A stretch of DNA of 64,000 bases from Staphylococcus succinus (GTDB lineage Bacteria > Bacillota > Bacilli > Staphylococcales > Staphylococcaceae), in contig NZ_CP118976.1 in NCBI RefSeq assembly GCF_029024945.1, positions 248,001 to 312,000 on the forward strand. Direction: 5' to 3'. Shown in pieces: positions 54,613 through 63,002 of this stretch (its first letter is position 1; the number at the start of each line of letters is the position of its first letter). The notes beneath the pieces were generated by a model. The model was not told the DNA's origin and did not search any database. It was given only the letters and a program-made list of their open reading frames with translations. A program made the position numbers and the translations under genes.

Positions 54613-56151
54613 ATGAGTAAATTGTTTGATAAAGCGCAACAATTTGGTAAATCTTTTATGTTACCTATAGCAATTTTACCGGCAGCAGGTCTATTATTAG
54701 GCATCGGAGGAGCATTAAGTAATCCCAATACAATTAAAGCATATCCGATGTTAGATATAGCATTATTGCAAAATATATTTATTTTAATGTCATCTGCTGG
54801 TAATATTGTCTTCCAAAATTTACCGATTATATTTGCTGTTGGTGTGGCAATAGGATTAGCGAAACAAGATAAAGGGACAGCGGGATTGGCAGCGATGCTA
54901 GGTTTTCTAATCATGAATGCTTCAATGAACGGCTTATTGACTATTACCGACACGATAGCTAAAAATAATTTAGCAGAAGAAGGACAAAGCATGGTTTTAG
55001 GTATACAAACTGTTGAAACAGGTGTGTTTGGTGGGATTATTACAGGAGTAATGACCGCAAGCTTGCACAATAAATTTCATAAGATCACGCTACCTACTTA
55101 TTTAGGGTTTTTTGGGGGTTCTCGATTCGTACCTATTATTACAGCTTTAGCTTCAATATTATTAGGTGTATGTATGTTTTTTATATGGCCGACAATACAA
55201 GGATGGATATTTGGTGTAGGTGGTTTAGTTGAGAAAACAGGAATCATTGGTACTTTTTTCTTTGGTTTTATTTTAAGATTATTAGGACCTTTTGGATTAC
55301 ACCATATTTTCTATTTGCCATTTTGGCAGACTGCACTCGGCGGCTCAATAGAGGTGAAAGGACATATTGTTCAAGGGACACAGAATATCTTTTTTGCACA
55401 ATTGGGAGATCCAGATGTTACAAAATACTACGAAGGTGTTTCTAGATATATGTCAGGTAGATTTATTACTATGATGTTTGGCCTGTGTGGTGCGGCATTA
55501 GCAATTTATCATACTGCTAAACCAGAACATAAAAAAGTCGTTGGTGGGCTAATGCTATCCGCAGCATTAACATCATTTTTAACCGGTATTACAGAACCGT
55601 TGGAGTTTAGCTTTTTATTTGTAGCACCAATTCTGTATATTATTCATGCGTTTCTAGATGGTTTAGCTTTTATGATGGCTGATATTTTTAACATTACAAT
55701 TGGCCAAACATTTAGTGGTGGTTTTATTGATTTCTTACTATTTGGCTTACTTCAAGGGAATGCGAAAACGAACTTTATTTGGATCCTTCCTATAGGTGTG
55801 GTTTGGTTCATAGTGTACTATGGCATTTTTAGATATTTAATAACGAAATTCAACTTTAAAACACCAGGACGTGAATCTGAAGAAGTGCTACAAACCGTAG
55901 ACAAAAATGAACGAGCAGAAACAATTATTAAAGGGCTCGGTGGTATAGATAATATAGAGCTTGTTGACTGTTGTGCAACAAGATTAAGGGTTTCTTTAAA
56001 ATCAAATGAAGCAGTTGATAAGAAGTTGTTAGAATCGACAGAGGCGCGTGGTGTGATTCAAAAGGGAAATGGTGTTCAGATTATCTATGGTCCCCATGTA
56101 ACAACTATCAAAAATGAAGTCGAAGCTTTCATAGAGTATCAACGTTCATAA
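54613..56151 (+). CDS. PTS IIBC component, glucose/amino-sugar family
   Basis: Membrane phosphotransferase permease, 512 residues. Domain IIC, about 1-400 (FGKSFMLPIAILPAAGLLLG; TGITEPLEFSFLFVAPILY), is followed by domain IIB with the phosphorylated Cys454 in DCCATRLRVSL. There is no IIA domain, so it must borrow one (Crr-type). The nagB gene right behind it makes glucosamine or N-acetylglucosamine the best substrate (GamP/NagP-like); glucose is possible. ATG 54613 follows AGGAGG. Confidence 0.88.
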   Translation: MSKLFDKAQQFGKSFMLPIAILPAAGLLLGIGGALSNPNTIKAYPMLDIALLQNIFILMSSAGNIVFQNLPIIFAVGVAIGLAKQDKGTAGLAAMLGFLIMNASMNGLLTITDTIAKNNLAEEGQSMVLGIQTVETGVFGGIITGVMTASLHNKFHKITLPTYLGFFGGSRFVPIITALASILLGVCMFFIWPTIQGWIFGVGGLVEKTGIIGTFFFGFILRLLGPFGLHHIFYLPFWQTALGGSIEVKGHIVQGTQNIFFAQLGDPDVTKYYEGVSRYMSGRFITMMFGLCGAALAIYHTAKPEHKKVVGGLMLSAALTSFLTGITEPLEFSFLFVAPILYIIHAFLDGLAFMMADIFNITIGQTFSGGFIDFLLFGLLQGNAKTNFIWILPIGVVWFIVYYGIFRYLITKFNFKTPGRESEEVLQTVDKNERAETIIKGLGGIDNIELVDCCATRLRVSLKSNEAVDKKLLESTEARGVIQKGNGVQIIYGPHVTTIKNEVEAFIEYQRS

Positions 56152-56215
56152 GATATTTATATAACAACACTAATATAAGAAAAACATATGAAAAAAGAAA
56201 GTGAATGGTGAGAAG

Positions 56216-56947
56216 ATGAATATTTTAAATTTAAAAAATCGTACAATTGCAAGCCAGTATGTTGCTACGGAACTCATAAAGGTAATGAAAGCAAGGCCGA
56301 ATGCAGTATTAGGGTTGGCAACGGGAAGTACGATGACGGATGTTTATCGATATTTAGTCACATTGATTAACGCTAATGATATGGAATTAAATAGTATCGT
56401 GACTTTTAACTTAGATGAGTATATTGGTTTGGCTCCAGATCACAAACAAAGTTATTATACGTACATGCATCAGCATTTATTTAATCATCATAAAGATTGG
56501 AATAAAAGTAATATTTACGTACCTAATGGTATTGCTAAAGATTTACAACGTGCTTGTTCTGATTATGAACAAGCACTACGAAATCAAGGGCCGGCAGATA
56601 TACAAATTTTAGGTATTGGTGAAAATGGTCATATAGGATTTAATGAACCATATTCTCCATTCGATAGTCAAACGAGGGTCGTAGATTTAACAGCCTCTAC
56701 AATCAATGCTAACAGTTATCATTTTAGCCATATTGAAGATGTGCCTAAACAAGCAATATCAATGGGGTTAGATTCCATTATGAGTGCTAAACGAATCATT
56801 TTATTAGCTTTAGGTAGCCGTAAGAAAGATATTGTCAAACAGCTGATAGAAGGTCAAATATCAGAAAAGTTACCTGCTTCAATATTACATCGCCATGATA
56901 ATGTTGAAATTATTGTTGATGATGAGGCATATGGAGCAAATAATTAA
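56216..56947 (+). CDS. nagB: Glucosamine-6-phosphate deaminase
   Basis: Converts glucosamine-6-phosphate to fructose-6-phosphate and ammonia. The 243 residues show LGLATGSTMTDVYRYL, FNLDEYIGL and the active-site ILGIGENGHIGFNEP. ATG 56216 matches the family start, though its ribosome site (GGTGAG) is close; a GTG 5 codons earlier is possible. It follows the PTS gene by 64 bp and ends at a shared terminator, forming an import-and-deaminate pair. No nagA deacetylase is adjacent, which favours glucosamine itself. Confidence 0.95.
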   Translation: MNILNLKNRTIASQYVATELIKVMKARPNAVLGLATGSTMTDVYRYLVTLINANDMELNSIVTFNLDEYIGLAPDHKQSYYTYMHQHLFNHHKDWNKSNIYVPNGIAKDLQRACSDYEQALRNQGPADIQILGIGENGHIGFNEPYSPFDSQTRVVDLTASTINANSYHFSHIEDVPKQAISMGLDSIMSAKRIILLALGSRKKDIVKQLIEGQISEKLPASILHRHDNVEIIVDDEAYGANN

Positions 56948-56950
56948 ATA

Positions 56951-56984
56951 AAAAGAGCGCGATAATTTCTATCGCGCTCTTTTT
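56951..56984 (+). terminator. Terminator after nagB
   Basis: AAAAAGAGCGCGATA pairs with TATCGCGCTCTTTTT, a perfect stem. Confidence 0.92.
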
Positions 56985-57090
56985 AATGAGTTGTAAAGGT
57001 AATAATGAATTGTTGTTAATGGTAGTAATTTATAGAAAAAAATCAATAATCCTCTATTTATACAAAGTAATGTATACACTTCTATTTTTA

Positions 57091-57121
57091 TTGTAAACTT
57101 ATGAATGAAAAAAGTTTACAA
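57091..57121 (+). promoter_or_regulatory. BirA operator upstream of bioB
   Basis: TTGTAAAC, 15 bp, GTTTACAA, a perfect dyad matching the biotin-repressor pattern of Firmicutes. It lies 41 bp before the bioB start, overlapping the probable promoter. Confidence 0.8.
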
Positions 57122-57162
57122 TAGTGATATAATCTTTATACATTAGATAAGGGGGAAAAATA

Positions 57163-58143
57163 ATGAAGATAGCGAGTCGTATTTTAGAAGGTGAGTCCTT
57201 AACGAAAGAAGAAGCGTTGGCATTATATACAAACGAAACAATAGATACTTTGGATTTGGTTCATGAAGCCTATCAACTACGCAAACATTATTATGGACAT
57301 AAAGTTAAGTTGAATATGATTTTGAATGCTAAAAGTGGTATTTGTCCTGAGGATTGCGGGTATTGTGGACAATCGCGTGATATGAAAGTTAAAACACGCT
57401 ATGGCCTTGTTTCTCAAGAGAAGATTACAGAGGGGGCTAGTGTTGCGCATGAAAATAATATTGGTACGTATTGTATAGTCATGAGCGGTAGAGGTCCGAG
57501 CAATAGAGAAGTAGATTACATAGCTGACACTGTGAAAGATATCAAACAAATGCATCCACAACTTAAAATTTGTGCCTGTCTAGGCATCGCCAATGATGAT
57601 CAAGCTGAAAAACTAAAAAATGCTGGTGTAGATAGATATAACCATAATTTAAATACAAGTGAAAATTATCATAGTACTGTAGTGTCTACACATACATATG
57701 AACAACGTGTGGAAACTGTAGAAACGATGAAGAAGCATCAAATTTCACCATGTTCTGGTGTGATATGTGGTATGGGAGAAACGAGCCAAGATCGTATAGA
57801 TATGGCATTCGCTTTAAAGGAAATAGATGCTGATAGTATCCCCATTAATTTTTTACATCCTATTAAAGGAACTAAATTTGGAGATATGGATGAATTAACT
57901 CCAATGAAATGTTTACGTATTTTAGCATTATTTAGAATAGTTAATCCTACAAAAGAAATTAGAATTGCAGGAGGTCGTGAGGTGAATTTAAAAGCATTAC
58001 AATCAACTTCATTAATGATTGCGAATTCAATTTTTGTTGGAGATTATTTAATTACAGGCGGGCAGCCAAATAAAATGGATTTTGATATGATTTCAGATAT
58101 GGGCTTTGAAATAGATTACGGAAATTTGGTCTCAGAAATATAA
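57163..58143 (+). CDS. bioB: Biotin synthase
   Basis: Radical-SAM enzyme inserting sulfur into dethiobiotin. The 326 residues carry the iron-sulfur motif C61, C65, C68 in SGICPEDCGYCGQSRD and the second-cluster region PCSGVICGMGE. ATG 57163 follows AAGGGGG. Other biotin genes are not adjacent, so bioB stands alone here, but the BirA dyad upstream ties it to biotin control. Slightly shorter than many relatives, with an ordinary C-terminus. Confidence 0.96.
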   Translation: MKIASRILEGESLTKEEALALYTNETIDTLDLVHEAYQLRKHYYGHKVKLNMILNAKSGICPEDCGYCGQSRDMKVKTRYGLVSQEKITEGASVAHENNIGTYCIVMSGRGPSNREVDYIADTVKDIKQMHPQLKICACLGIANDDQAEKLKNAGVDRYNHNLNTSENYHSTVVSTHTYEQRVETVETMKKHQISPCSGVICGMGETSQDRIDMAFALKEIDADSIPINFLHPIKGTKFGDMDELTPMKCLRILALFRIVNPTKEIRIAGGREVNLKALQSTSLMIANSIFVGDYLITGGQPNKMDFDMISDMGFEIDYGNLVSEI

Positions 58144-58189
58144 AGAACGAGATGATTGAGTGTTGTTATAGATTAGGTTGTTAATAGTA

Positions 58190-58236
58190 AATAAATAAAA
58201 CTATGCGCTCTAAAGTGCATAGTTTTATTTATTTTG
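58190..58236 (+). terminator. Terminator after bioB
   Basis: AATAAATAAAACTATGC pairs with GCATAGTTTTATTTATT. Confidence 0.85.
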
Positions 58237-58393
58237 AATAATGGTAAAATATTTAAAAACTCATAAATTTATATTGAATTACTGATATAATATAGTTAAC
58301 TTAAATAAGGTCTGTATAAATAATATATAGAAGTACATTATAAGGTTTTTAAGAAATATACTGAAATAATACATAATTAGGAGTCAACGTAGA

Positions 58394-59287
58394 ATGAAAT
58401 TTATCAAAGTTTTTTTTATACTCATCTTATCTGCAGTTATACTCAGTGGTTGTGATAACAATGGACATGATGTGTCACTTACAGATTTAAAAAAATGGGA
58501 AAAAGATATTGAAAATGTTACGCATAGTGTAGAACAACTTGTGTCTAGTAGTACACCAGACTTAAAGAATACGAAAGAAGATCAAGATTTAATTGGTTCA
58601 CAGACAAATAATGAAAACTATGCGTATATAAACAATAATAAAACTGAGCTAAACACTACAGATCAAAAGAAATTAAAAGAAAAAGGCAATCATAAATTTT
58701 GGGTAGAATATCCTGATTTAGATGGTCAAGGGAGAGCAGGACAGGTGACTGCATTAGTTACGAGTGATGCTGTACATAGTCATTCATCGCAAGTGATACA
58801 ACGTCCGTCTTTTGCTTATGGCGTACATGTTGCTGGGGAATATGAAGATGGTATCTATAATCCAATGAAACAAACTTGGAAGGGCGAACATTCAAACAAT
58901 AAAATACTGCAATTAGATGGTTATCGTGGATATATTTATAATAAGTCACACTCATTGGCTTGGTCGTTAGGTGGGGATATGGAAACGCATAATTTAACAC
59001 TAGGCACACGCGCACAAAACGTTGGTACAAATAGAGATAGTGAGGGCGGCGGTATGGGTTATTCAGAAACACAGATTAGAAATGCAATACATGACCAGCC
59101 ACAAACTAAAGTGTACTATCAAATCACCCCAGTGTATAAGGGGAAGGAATTAATTCCTAGAGGTTCTCATGTAAGAGCATATTCTATAAATGATGATGGC
59201 CAGACGATTAATTTAAATGTTTGGGTATCAAATACACAAAAAGGTGTTAACATTAACTACGATAATGGTACATATACGAAAAATTAA
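58394..59287 (+). CDS. Surface-anchored DNA/RNA non-specific endonuclease (lipoprotein)
   Basis: Secreted nuclease of 297 residues. The signal peptide ends in the lipobox LSGC with Cys20, so it should be lipid-anchored on the outer face of the membrane. A charged linker (about 21-95) precedes the NUC domain: FWVEYPDLDGQGRAGQVTAL, then the active-site stretch YIYNKSHSLAWSLGG and NLTLGTRAQNVG. The usual DRSH/DRGH motif here reads NKSH: the catalytic histidine is kept, the aspartate-arginine pair is not. Relatives act in DNA uptake, nutrient scavenging or escape from DNA traps. ATG 58394 follows TAGGAG. Confidence 0.85.
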   Translation: MKFIKVFFILILSAVILSGCDNNGHDVSLTDLKKWEKDIENVTHSVEQLVSSSTPDLKNTKEDQDLIGSQTNNENYAYINNNKTELNTTDQKKLKEKGNHKFWVEYPDLDGQGRAGQVTALVTSDAVHSHSSQVIQRPSFAYGVHVAGEYEDGIYNPMKQTWKGEHSNNKILQLDGYRGYIYNKSHSLAWSLGGDMETHNLTLGTRAQNVGTNRDSEGGGMGYSETQIRNAIHDQPQTKVYYQITPVYKGKELIPRGSHVRAYSINDDGQTINLNVWVSNTQKGVNINYDNGTYTKN

Positions 59288-59295
59288 ATGATAAC

Positions 59296-59337
59296 AAAAA
59301 GCTACATTTCAATAATCATAGAAATGTAGCTTTTTGT
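59296..59337 (+). terminator. Terminator after the nuclease gene
   Basis: AAAAAGCTACATTTC pairs with GAAATGTAGCTTTTT. Confidence 0.9.
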
Positions 59338-59473
59338 ATAGTTGAAATTGTGACACTGTAAAATAAAGTGCTCAATTAGATTGTGGGGCATATAATAGAT
59401 TCCAAATAACAAATAACTTGCAATTTTGATAAAAAAGTTATTGACTAAAGGGAAGGATAGGAATAGAATACTT

Positions 59474-59490
59474 TTATTCCGATTAGAATA
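59474..59490 (+). promoter_or_regulatory. Dyad in the tcyA promoter region
   Basis: TATTC-CGATTA-GAATA, downstream of a TTGACT at 59451. In staphylococci CymR controls tcyABC; this dyad is a candidate site, unproven. Confidence 0.35.
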
Positions 59491-59511
59491 ATAAGAATAG
59501 AGGGGCGAATT

Positions 59512-60312
59512 ATGAAAAAATTATTATACAGTATAATAACATTAATATTAGTTTTGGCACTTGCTGCATGTGGAAACGGTAATTCGAATAAAAAAGATAG
59601 CGATAGTAAACATAAAACAGCGAGCGAAGACAAAACATTTATAGTAGGTACGGAAGGCACATATGCACCATTCTCATACCATGACAAAAAAGATAAATTA
59701 ACAGGTTATGATGTAGAGGTTATGAAAGCTGTAGCAAAAGAAATGGGATATAAAGTGAAGTTCAAAGAAACACAATGGGACTCAATGTTTGCCGGATTAG
59801 ATTCTGGACGTTTTAATGTCATTGCAAACCAAGTTGGTATTAATAAAGAGCGCAAAGAGAAGTATAAATTTTCAGAGCCATATACGTACTCAGAAGCTGT
59901 ATTAGTTGTAAATAAAAACAATAAAAATATTAAGTCATTCGATGATGTTAAAGGCAAAAAATTAGCACAAACGTTTACATCAAATTATGGAAAACTTGCT
60001 AAATCTAAAGGCGCAGAAATTACAAAAGTTGATGGCTTTAACCAATCAATGGATTTATTACAATCCAACAGAGTAGAAGGTACATTTAACGACAATATTT
60101 CATATTTAGATTATAAAAAGCAAAAACCAAACGCTAAAGTTAAAGTCATCGAAGGGAATGCTGAGAAGAGCCAATCAGCTTTAACATTCAGTAAAAAAGA
60201 AGATGATAAAACAATCGAAAAAGTAAACAAAGCAATGAAAAAATTAAAAGATAATGGTGAATTAGAAAAAATAAGTAAGAAATGGTTTGGCGAAGATGTT
60301 TCTAAATCTTAA
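59512..60312 (+). CDS. tcyA: L-cystine ABC transporter substrate-binding lipoprotein
   Basis: Captures cystine at the cell surface. The 266 residues have a lipobox with Cys20 (ALAAC), then the amino-acid-binding fold: VGTEGTYAPFSYHDKKDKLT, MFAGLDSGRFNVIANQVGIN and QSMDLLQSNRVEGTFND. The sequence fits staphylococcal TcyA closely. ATG 59512 follows GAGGGG. First of three overlapping genes. Confidence 0.93.
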   Translation: MKKLLYSIITLILVLALAACGNGNSNKKDSDSKHKTASEDKTFIVGTEGTYAPFSYHDKKDKLTGYDVEVMKAVAKEMGYKVKFKETQWDSMFAGLDSGRFNVIANQVGINKERKEKYKFSEPYTYSEAVLVVNKNNKNIKSFDDVKGKKLAQTFTSNYGKLAKSKGAEITKVDGFNQSMDLLQSNRVEGTFNDNISYLDYKKQKPNAKVKVIEGNAEKSQSALTFSKKEDDKTIEKVNKAMKKLKDNGELEKISKKWFGEDVSKS

Positions 60313-61015
60313 TGATGAACAACAACATGCAATAGATGCAGCAGGTCAAGCGTTCATACCGATGCTTGAAGGGTTAGTAAAATATTCTATACCAATTACG
60401 TTAGTGACATTTGTATTTGGTTTGATTATTGCATTACTTACAGCCTTAATGCGTATTTCAACAAGCCGAGTTTTAAGAGGAATAGCACGTTTTTATATTT
60501 CAGTCATTAGAGGTACACCAATGATTGTTCAATTATTCATTATCTTTTATGGTATTCCAGAACTCGGTAGGTTGATCACAAACGATTCCGAAAACCAATG
60601 GACTTTAGCACCGGTGATTGCAGCGATTATAGGTTTATCTTTAAATGTAGGTGCATATGCCTCAGAAATTATACGTGGTGGTATCATGTCTATCCCTAAA
60701 GGGCAAACAGAAGCGGCCTTTTCTATAGGTATGAATTATCGACAAACCATTCAACGTATTATTTTACCTCAAGCGATTAGAGTATCTGTGCCAGCGTTGG
60801 GTAATACTTTTTTAAGTTTAATTAAAGATACTTCGCTGTTAGGATTTATATTAGTTGGTGAGATGTTTAGGAAATCACAAGAAGTTGCTTCGACGACTTA
60901 TGAGTATTTAACGATATATATCCTAGTTGCTTTAATGTATTGGGTTGTATGTTTTATCATTTCAATCGTCCAGAACTTTTACGAATCTTATCTTGAAAGA
61001 GGGTATCGTTCATGA
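60296..61015 (+). CDS. tcyB: L-cystine ABC transporter permease
   Basis: Membrane subunit, 239 residues and about five helices, with the cytoplasmic EAA loop EAAFSIGMNYRQTIQRIILP that docks the ATPase. ATG 60296 lies inside tcyA, a 17-nt overlap, matching the N-terminus MFLNLNDEQQ of relatives; a TTG at 60287 is in frame but less likely. Overlap implies translational coupling with the binding protein. Confidence 0.93.
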   Translation: MFLNLNDEQQHAIDAAGQAFIPMLEGLVKYSIPITLVTFVFGLIIALLTALMRISTSRVLRGIARFYISVIRGTPMIVQLFIIFYGIPELGRLITNDSENQWTLAPVIAAIIGLSLNVGAYASEIIRGGIMSIPKGQTEAAFSIGMNYRQTIQRIILPQAIRVSVPALGNTFLSLIKDTSLLGFILVGEMFRKSQEVASTTYEYLTIYILVALMYWVVCFIISIVQNFYESYLERGYRS

Positions 61016-61743
61016 TTGAATTAAAAAATATTAAAAAGTCATTTGACGATAAATCAGTCATTAAAGGCATAGATTTAAGTGTCGATAAAGGTGAAGTTGT
61101 CACATTTATAGGGCGTTCAGGTTCTGGTAAAACAACTTTATTACGCATGATAAATGCATTAGAATTACCAACTGAAGGTATGGTTTATGTAAATGGTGAA
61201 TCTTATAATAATAAAGATAAAAAATCACAAATTAAAGTACGTAAACAATCGGGCATGGTCTTTCAAAGTTATAACTTATTTCCTCATAAGACAGCATTAG
61301 AAAATGTAATGGAAGGATTAATAACCGTTAAAAAGACGAAAAAAGCTGAAGCAGAACAACAAGCACTCGTCTTACTTGAAAAAGTTGGTTTAACTGCAGT
61401 GAAAGACCAACGTCCGAATGCTTTATCTGGTGGACAACAACAGCGTGTGGCTATTGCACGAGCATTGGCGATGAAGCCGAAAGTAATGCTTTTTGATGAG
61501 CCAACTTCTGCGTTAGATCCAGAGTTAGTAAATGATGTGCTACGTGTAATCAAAGACTTGGCAAATGATGGCATGACAATGATTATCGTGACTCATGAAA
61601 TGCGTTTTGCTAAAGAAGTGTCCAACAAAATTGTATTCATTCATGATGGTATCATTGCCGAAGAAGGTCCACCAGAACAATTATTTAATCATCCTAAGAC
61701 AACAGAACTACAAAGGTTCTTGAATATGATTCGTGAAGTCTAA
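61012..61743 (+). CDS. tcyC: L-cystine ABC transporter ATP-binding protein
   Basis: ATPase subunit, 243 residues, with Walker A GRSGSGKTTLLRMI, signature LSGGQQQRVAIARAL and Walker B VMLFDEPTSALDPELV. Its ATG overlaps the tcyB stop in an ATGA junction. With tcyA and tcyB it forms a complete importer. Confidence 0.95.
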   Translation: MIELKNIKKSFDDKSVIKGIDLSVDKGEVVTFIGRSGSGKTTLLRMINALELPTEGMVYVNGESYNNKDKKSQIKVRKQSGMVFQSYNLFPHKTALENVMEGLITVKKTKKAEAEQQALVLLEKVGLTAVKDQRPNALSGGQQQRVAIARALAMKPKVMLFDEPTSALDPELVNDVLRVIKDLANDGMTMIIVTHEMRFAKEVSNKIVFIHDGIIAEEGPPEQLFNHPKTTELQRFLNMIREV

Positions 61744-61791
61744 ATTTGAATTGAATAATGTTGTTAATAATCAATAAAACGACATAAATTA

Positions 61792-61843
61792 CAAATATCC
61801 CTATATTATGGATTTCGAATCCATGATTAGGGGTATTTTTGTA
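61792..61843 (+). terminator. Terminator after tcyABC
   Basis: AAATATCCCTA...ATGGATT pairs with AATCCAT...TAGGGGTATTTTT, an imperfect stem with a T-run. Confidence 0.8.
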
Positions 61844-61929
61844 TATTGTGGTAAAGTAATTTTAAGATTTATTTCAGTATTAGAAAATATAATTAAAAAT
61901 TATTTACTCAAAAGGAGTTAAAGTAAGAT

Positions 61930-62832
61930 ATGTATTTTACTAAAAGTGAGTGGCTCAAAAATGAATTTTCAAAAACAATTGATATCCAAAATTTAGATTT
62001 ACAGAAAATCGTAAGTTTAAATGACAAATTAACACAAAAAGAGATTTGTGATATCTATATACCACTAGTGGAATATTTAAGTGAAAAAGTAAAAAAAGAG
62101 AAGGCCTTTTTAACTTATGTTCAAGACAATATTTTAAATAACAAAAAAGAAATTCCATTTATTTTAGGTGTTTCTGGTGGCGTATCAGTAGGTAAAAGTA
62201 CATTGTCGAGATTATTTTTAGAACTATTACGTTTATACAACCCTAATTGGAAAATTGATTTAATTACGACTGATGGTTATATTTATCCTAAACAAAAGCT
62301 ATTTGAAAAAGGAATAATGACTAAAAAAGGCTTTCCAGAAAGTTATGAAACAGAAAAACTAATCAAAGACTTGAAAAAAATTAAATATGGTCATGAAAAT
62401 GTGCCTACCTATACATATTCACATTTGACATACGACAGGTTGAAAGACAATTATTATTACGTAAATCGACCAGACATACTTATTATAGAAGGCGTGAATA
62501 TATTTCAAACGAATAATTATTCAGAGGAATTAGTGAGTGATTATTTAGATTATAAAATATATTTAGATAGTGAAATACCACAAATGAAAAAATGGTATAT
62601 AGAAAGGTTCTTTAAATTACAACAAGAGGCATTTCAAAATCCAGAATCCCATTTCTACCAATATAAAGATTTAAATAAACAAGAAACAGAGAATCTAGCT
62701 ATTGAATTATGGGAAAATATAAATGAAGTTAATATTAATAAAAATATTCTTCCTACTAAAAAAAGGGCAGATTTAGTACTGCACAAAGATGCTAATCATG
62801 AAATTGATAATATAAATTTCCAAAGATTTTAG
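61930..62832 (+). CDS. coaA: Type I pantothenate kinase
   Basis: First enzyme of coenzyme A synthesis, phosphorylating pantothenate. The 300 residues hold the P-loop GVSGGVSVGKST (80-91), LITTDGYIYPKQKL, KKGFPESYE and TYSHLTYD, all as in E. coli CoaA. This is notable because S. aureus is known for a type II enzyme (CoaW) that resists CoA feedback, whereas type I enzymes are inhibited by CoA. Lysine-rich, A+T-rich coding. ATG 61930 follows AAAGGAG at a longish 12 nt. Single-gene unit. It may be additional to, or instead of, a type II kinase elsewhere. Confidence 0.9.
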   Translation: MYFTKSEWLKNEFSKTIDIQNLDLQKIVSLNDKLTQKEICDIYIPLVEYLSEKVKKEKAFLTYVQDNILNNKKEIPFILGVSGGVSVGKSTLSRLFLELLRLYNPNWKIDLITTDGYIYPKQKLFEKGIMTKKGFPESYETEKLIKDLKKIKYGHENVPTYTYSHLTYDRLKDNYYYVNRPDILIIEGVNIFQTNNYSEELVSDYLDYKIYLDSEIPQMKKWYIERFFKLQQEAFQNPESHFYQYKDLNKQETENLAIELWENINEVNINKNILPTKKRADLVLHKDANHEIDNINFQRF

Positions 62833-62870
62833 CATGTATAGGAGATAAATTAAAAGACATATCAAATATG

Positions 62871-62911
62871 AAAAAAGCATTCTATAATTGAAAATAGGAT
62901 GCTTTTTTTGA
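62871..62911 (+). terminator. Terminator after coaA
   Basis: AAAAAAGCATTCTA pairs with TAGGATGCTTTTTT. Confidence 0.8.
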
Positions 62912-62963
62912 TGCGCAACTTTTCGTATTTTATTACGAAATAGATTACACATCTACTATCTAT

Positions 62964-62977
62964 AGAAAGCGTTTACA
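62964..62977 (+). promoter_or_regulatory. cre-like site upstream of the BglG-type regulator
   Basis: AGAAAGCGTTTACA, one mismatch from the cre core TGNAARCGNWWWCA, 26 bp before the start codon. It suggests catabolite control of a PTS operon that continues past the window. Confidence 0.5.
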
Positions 62978-63002
62978 ATGTAACTGTAAGGAGGTTGCTA
63001 AT

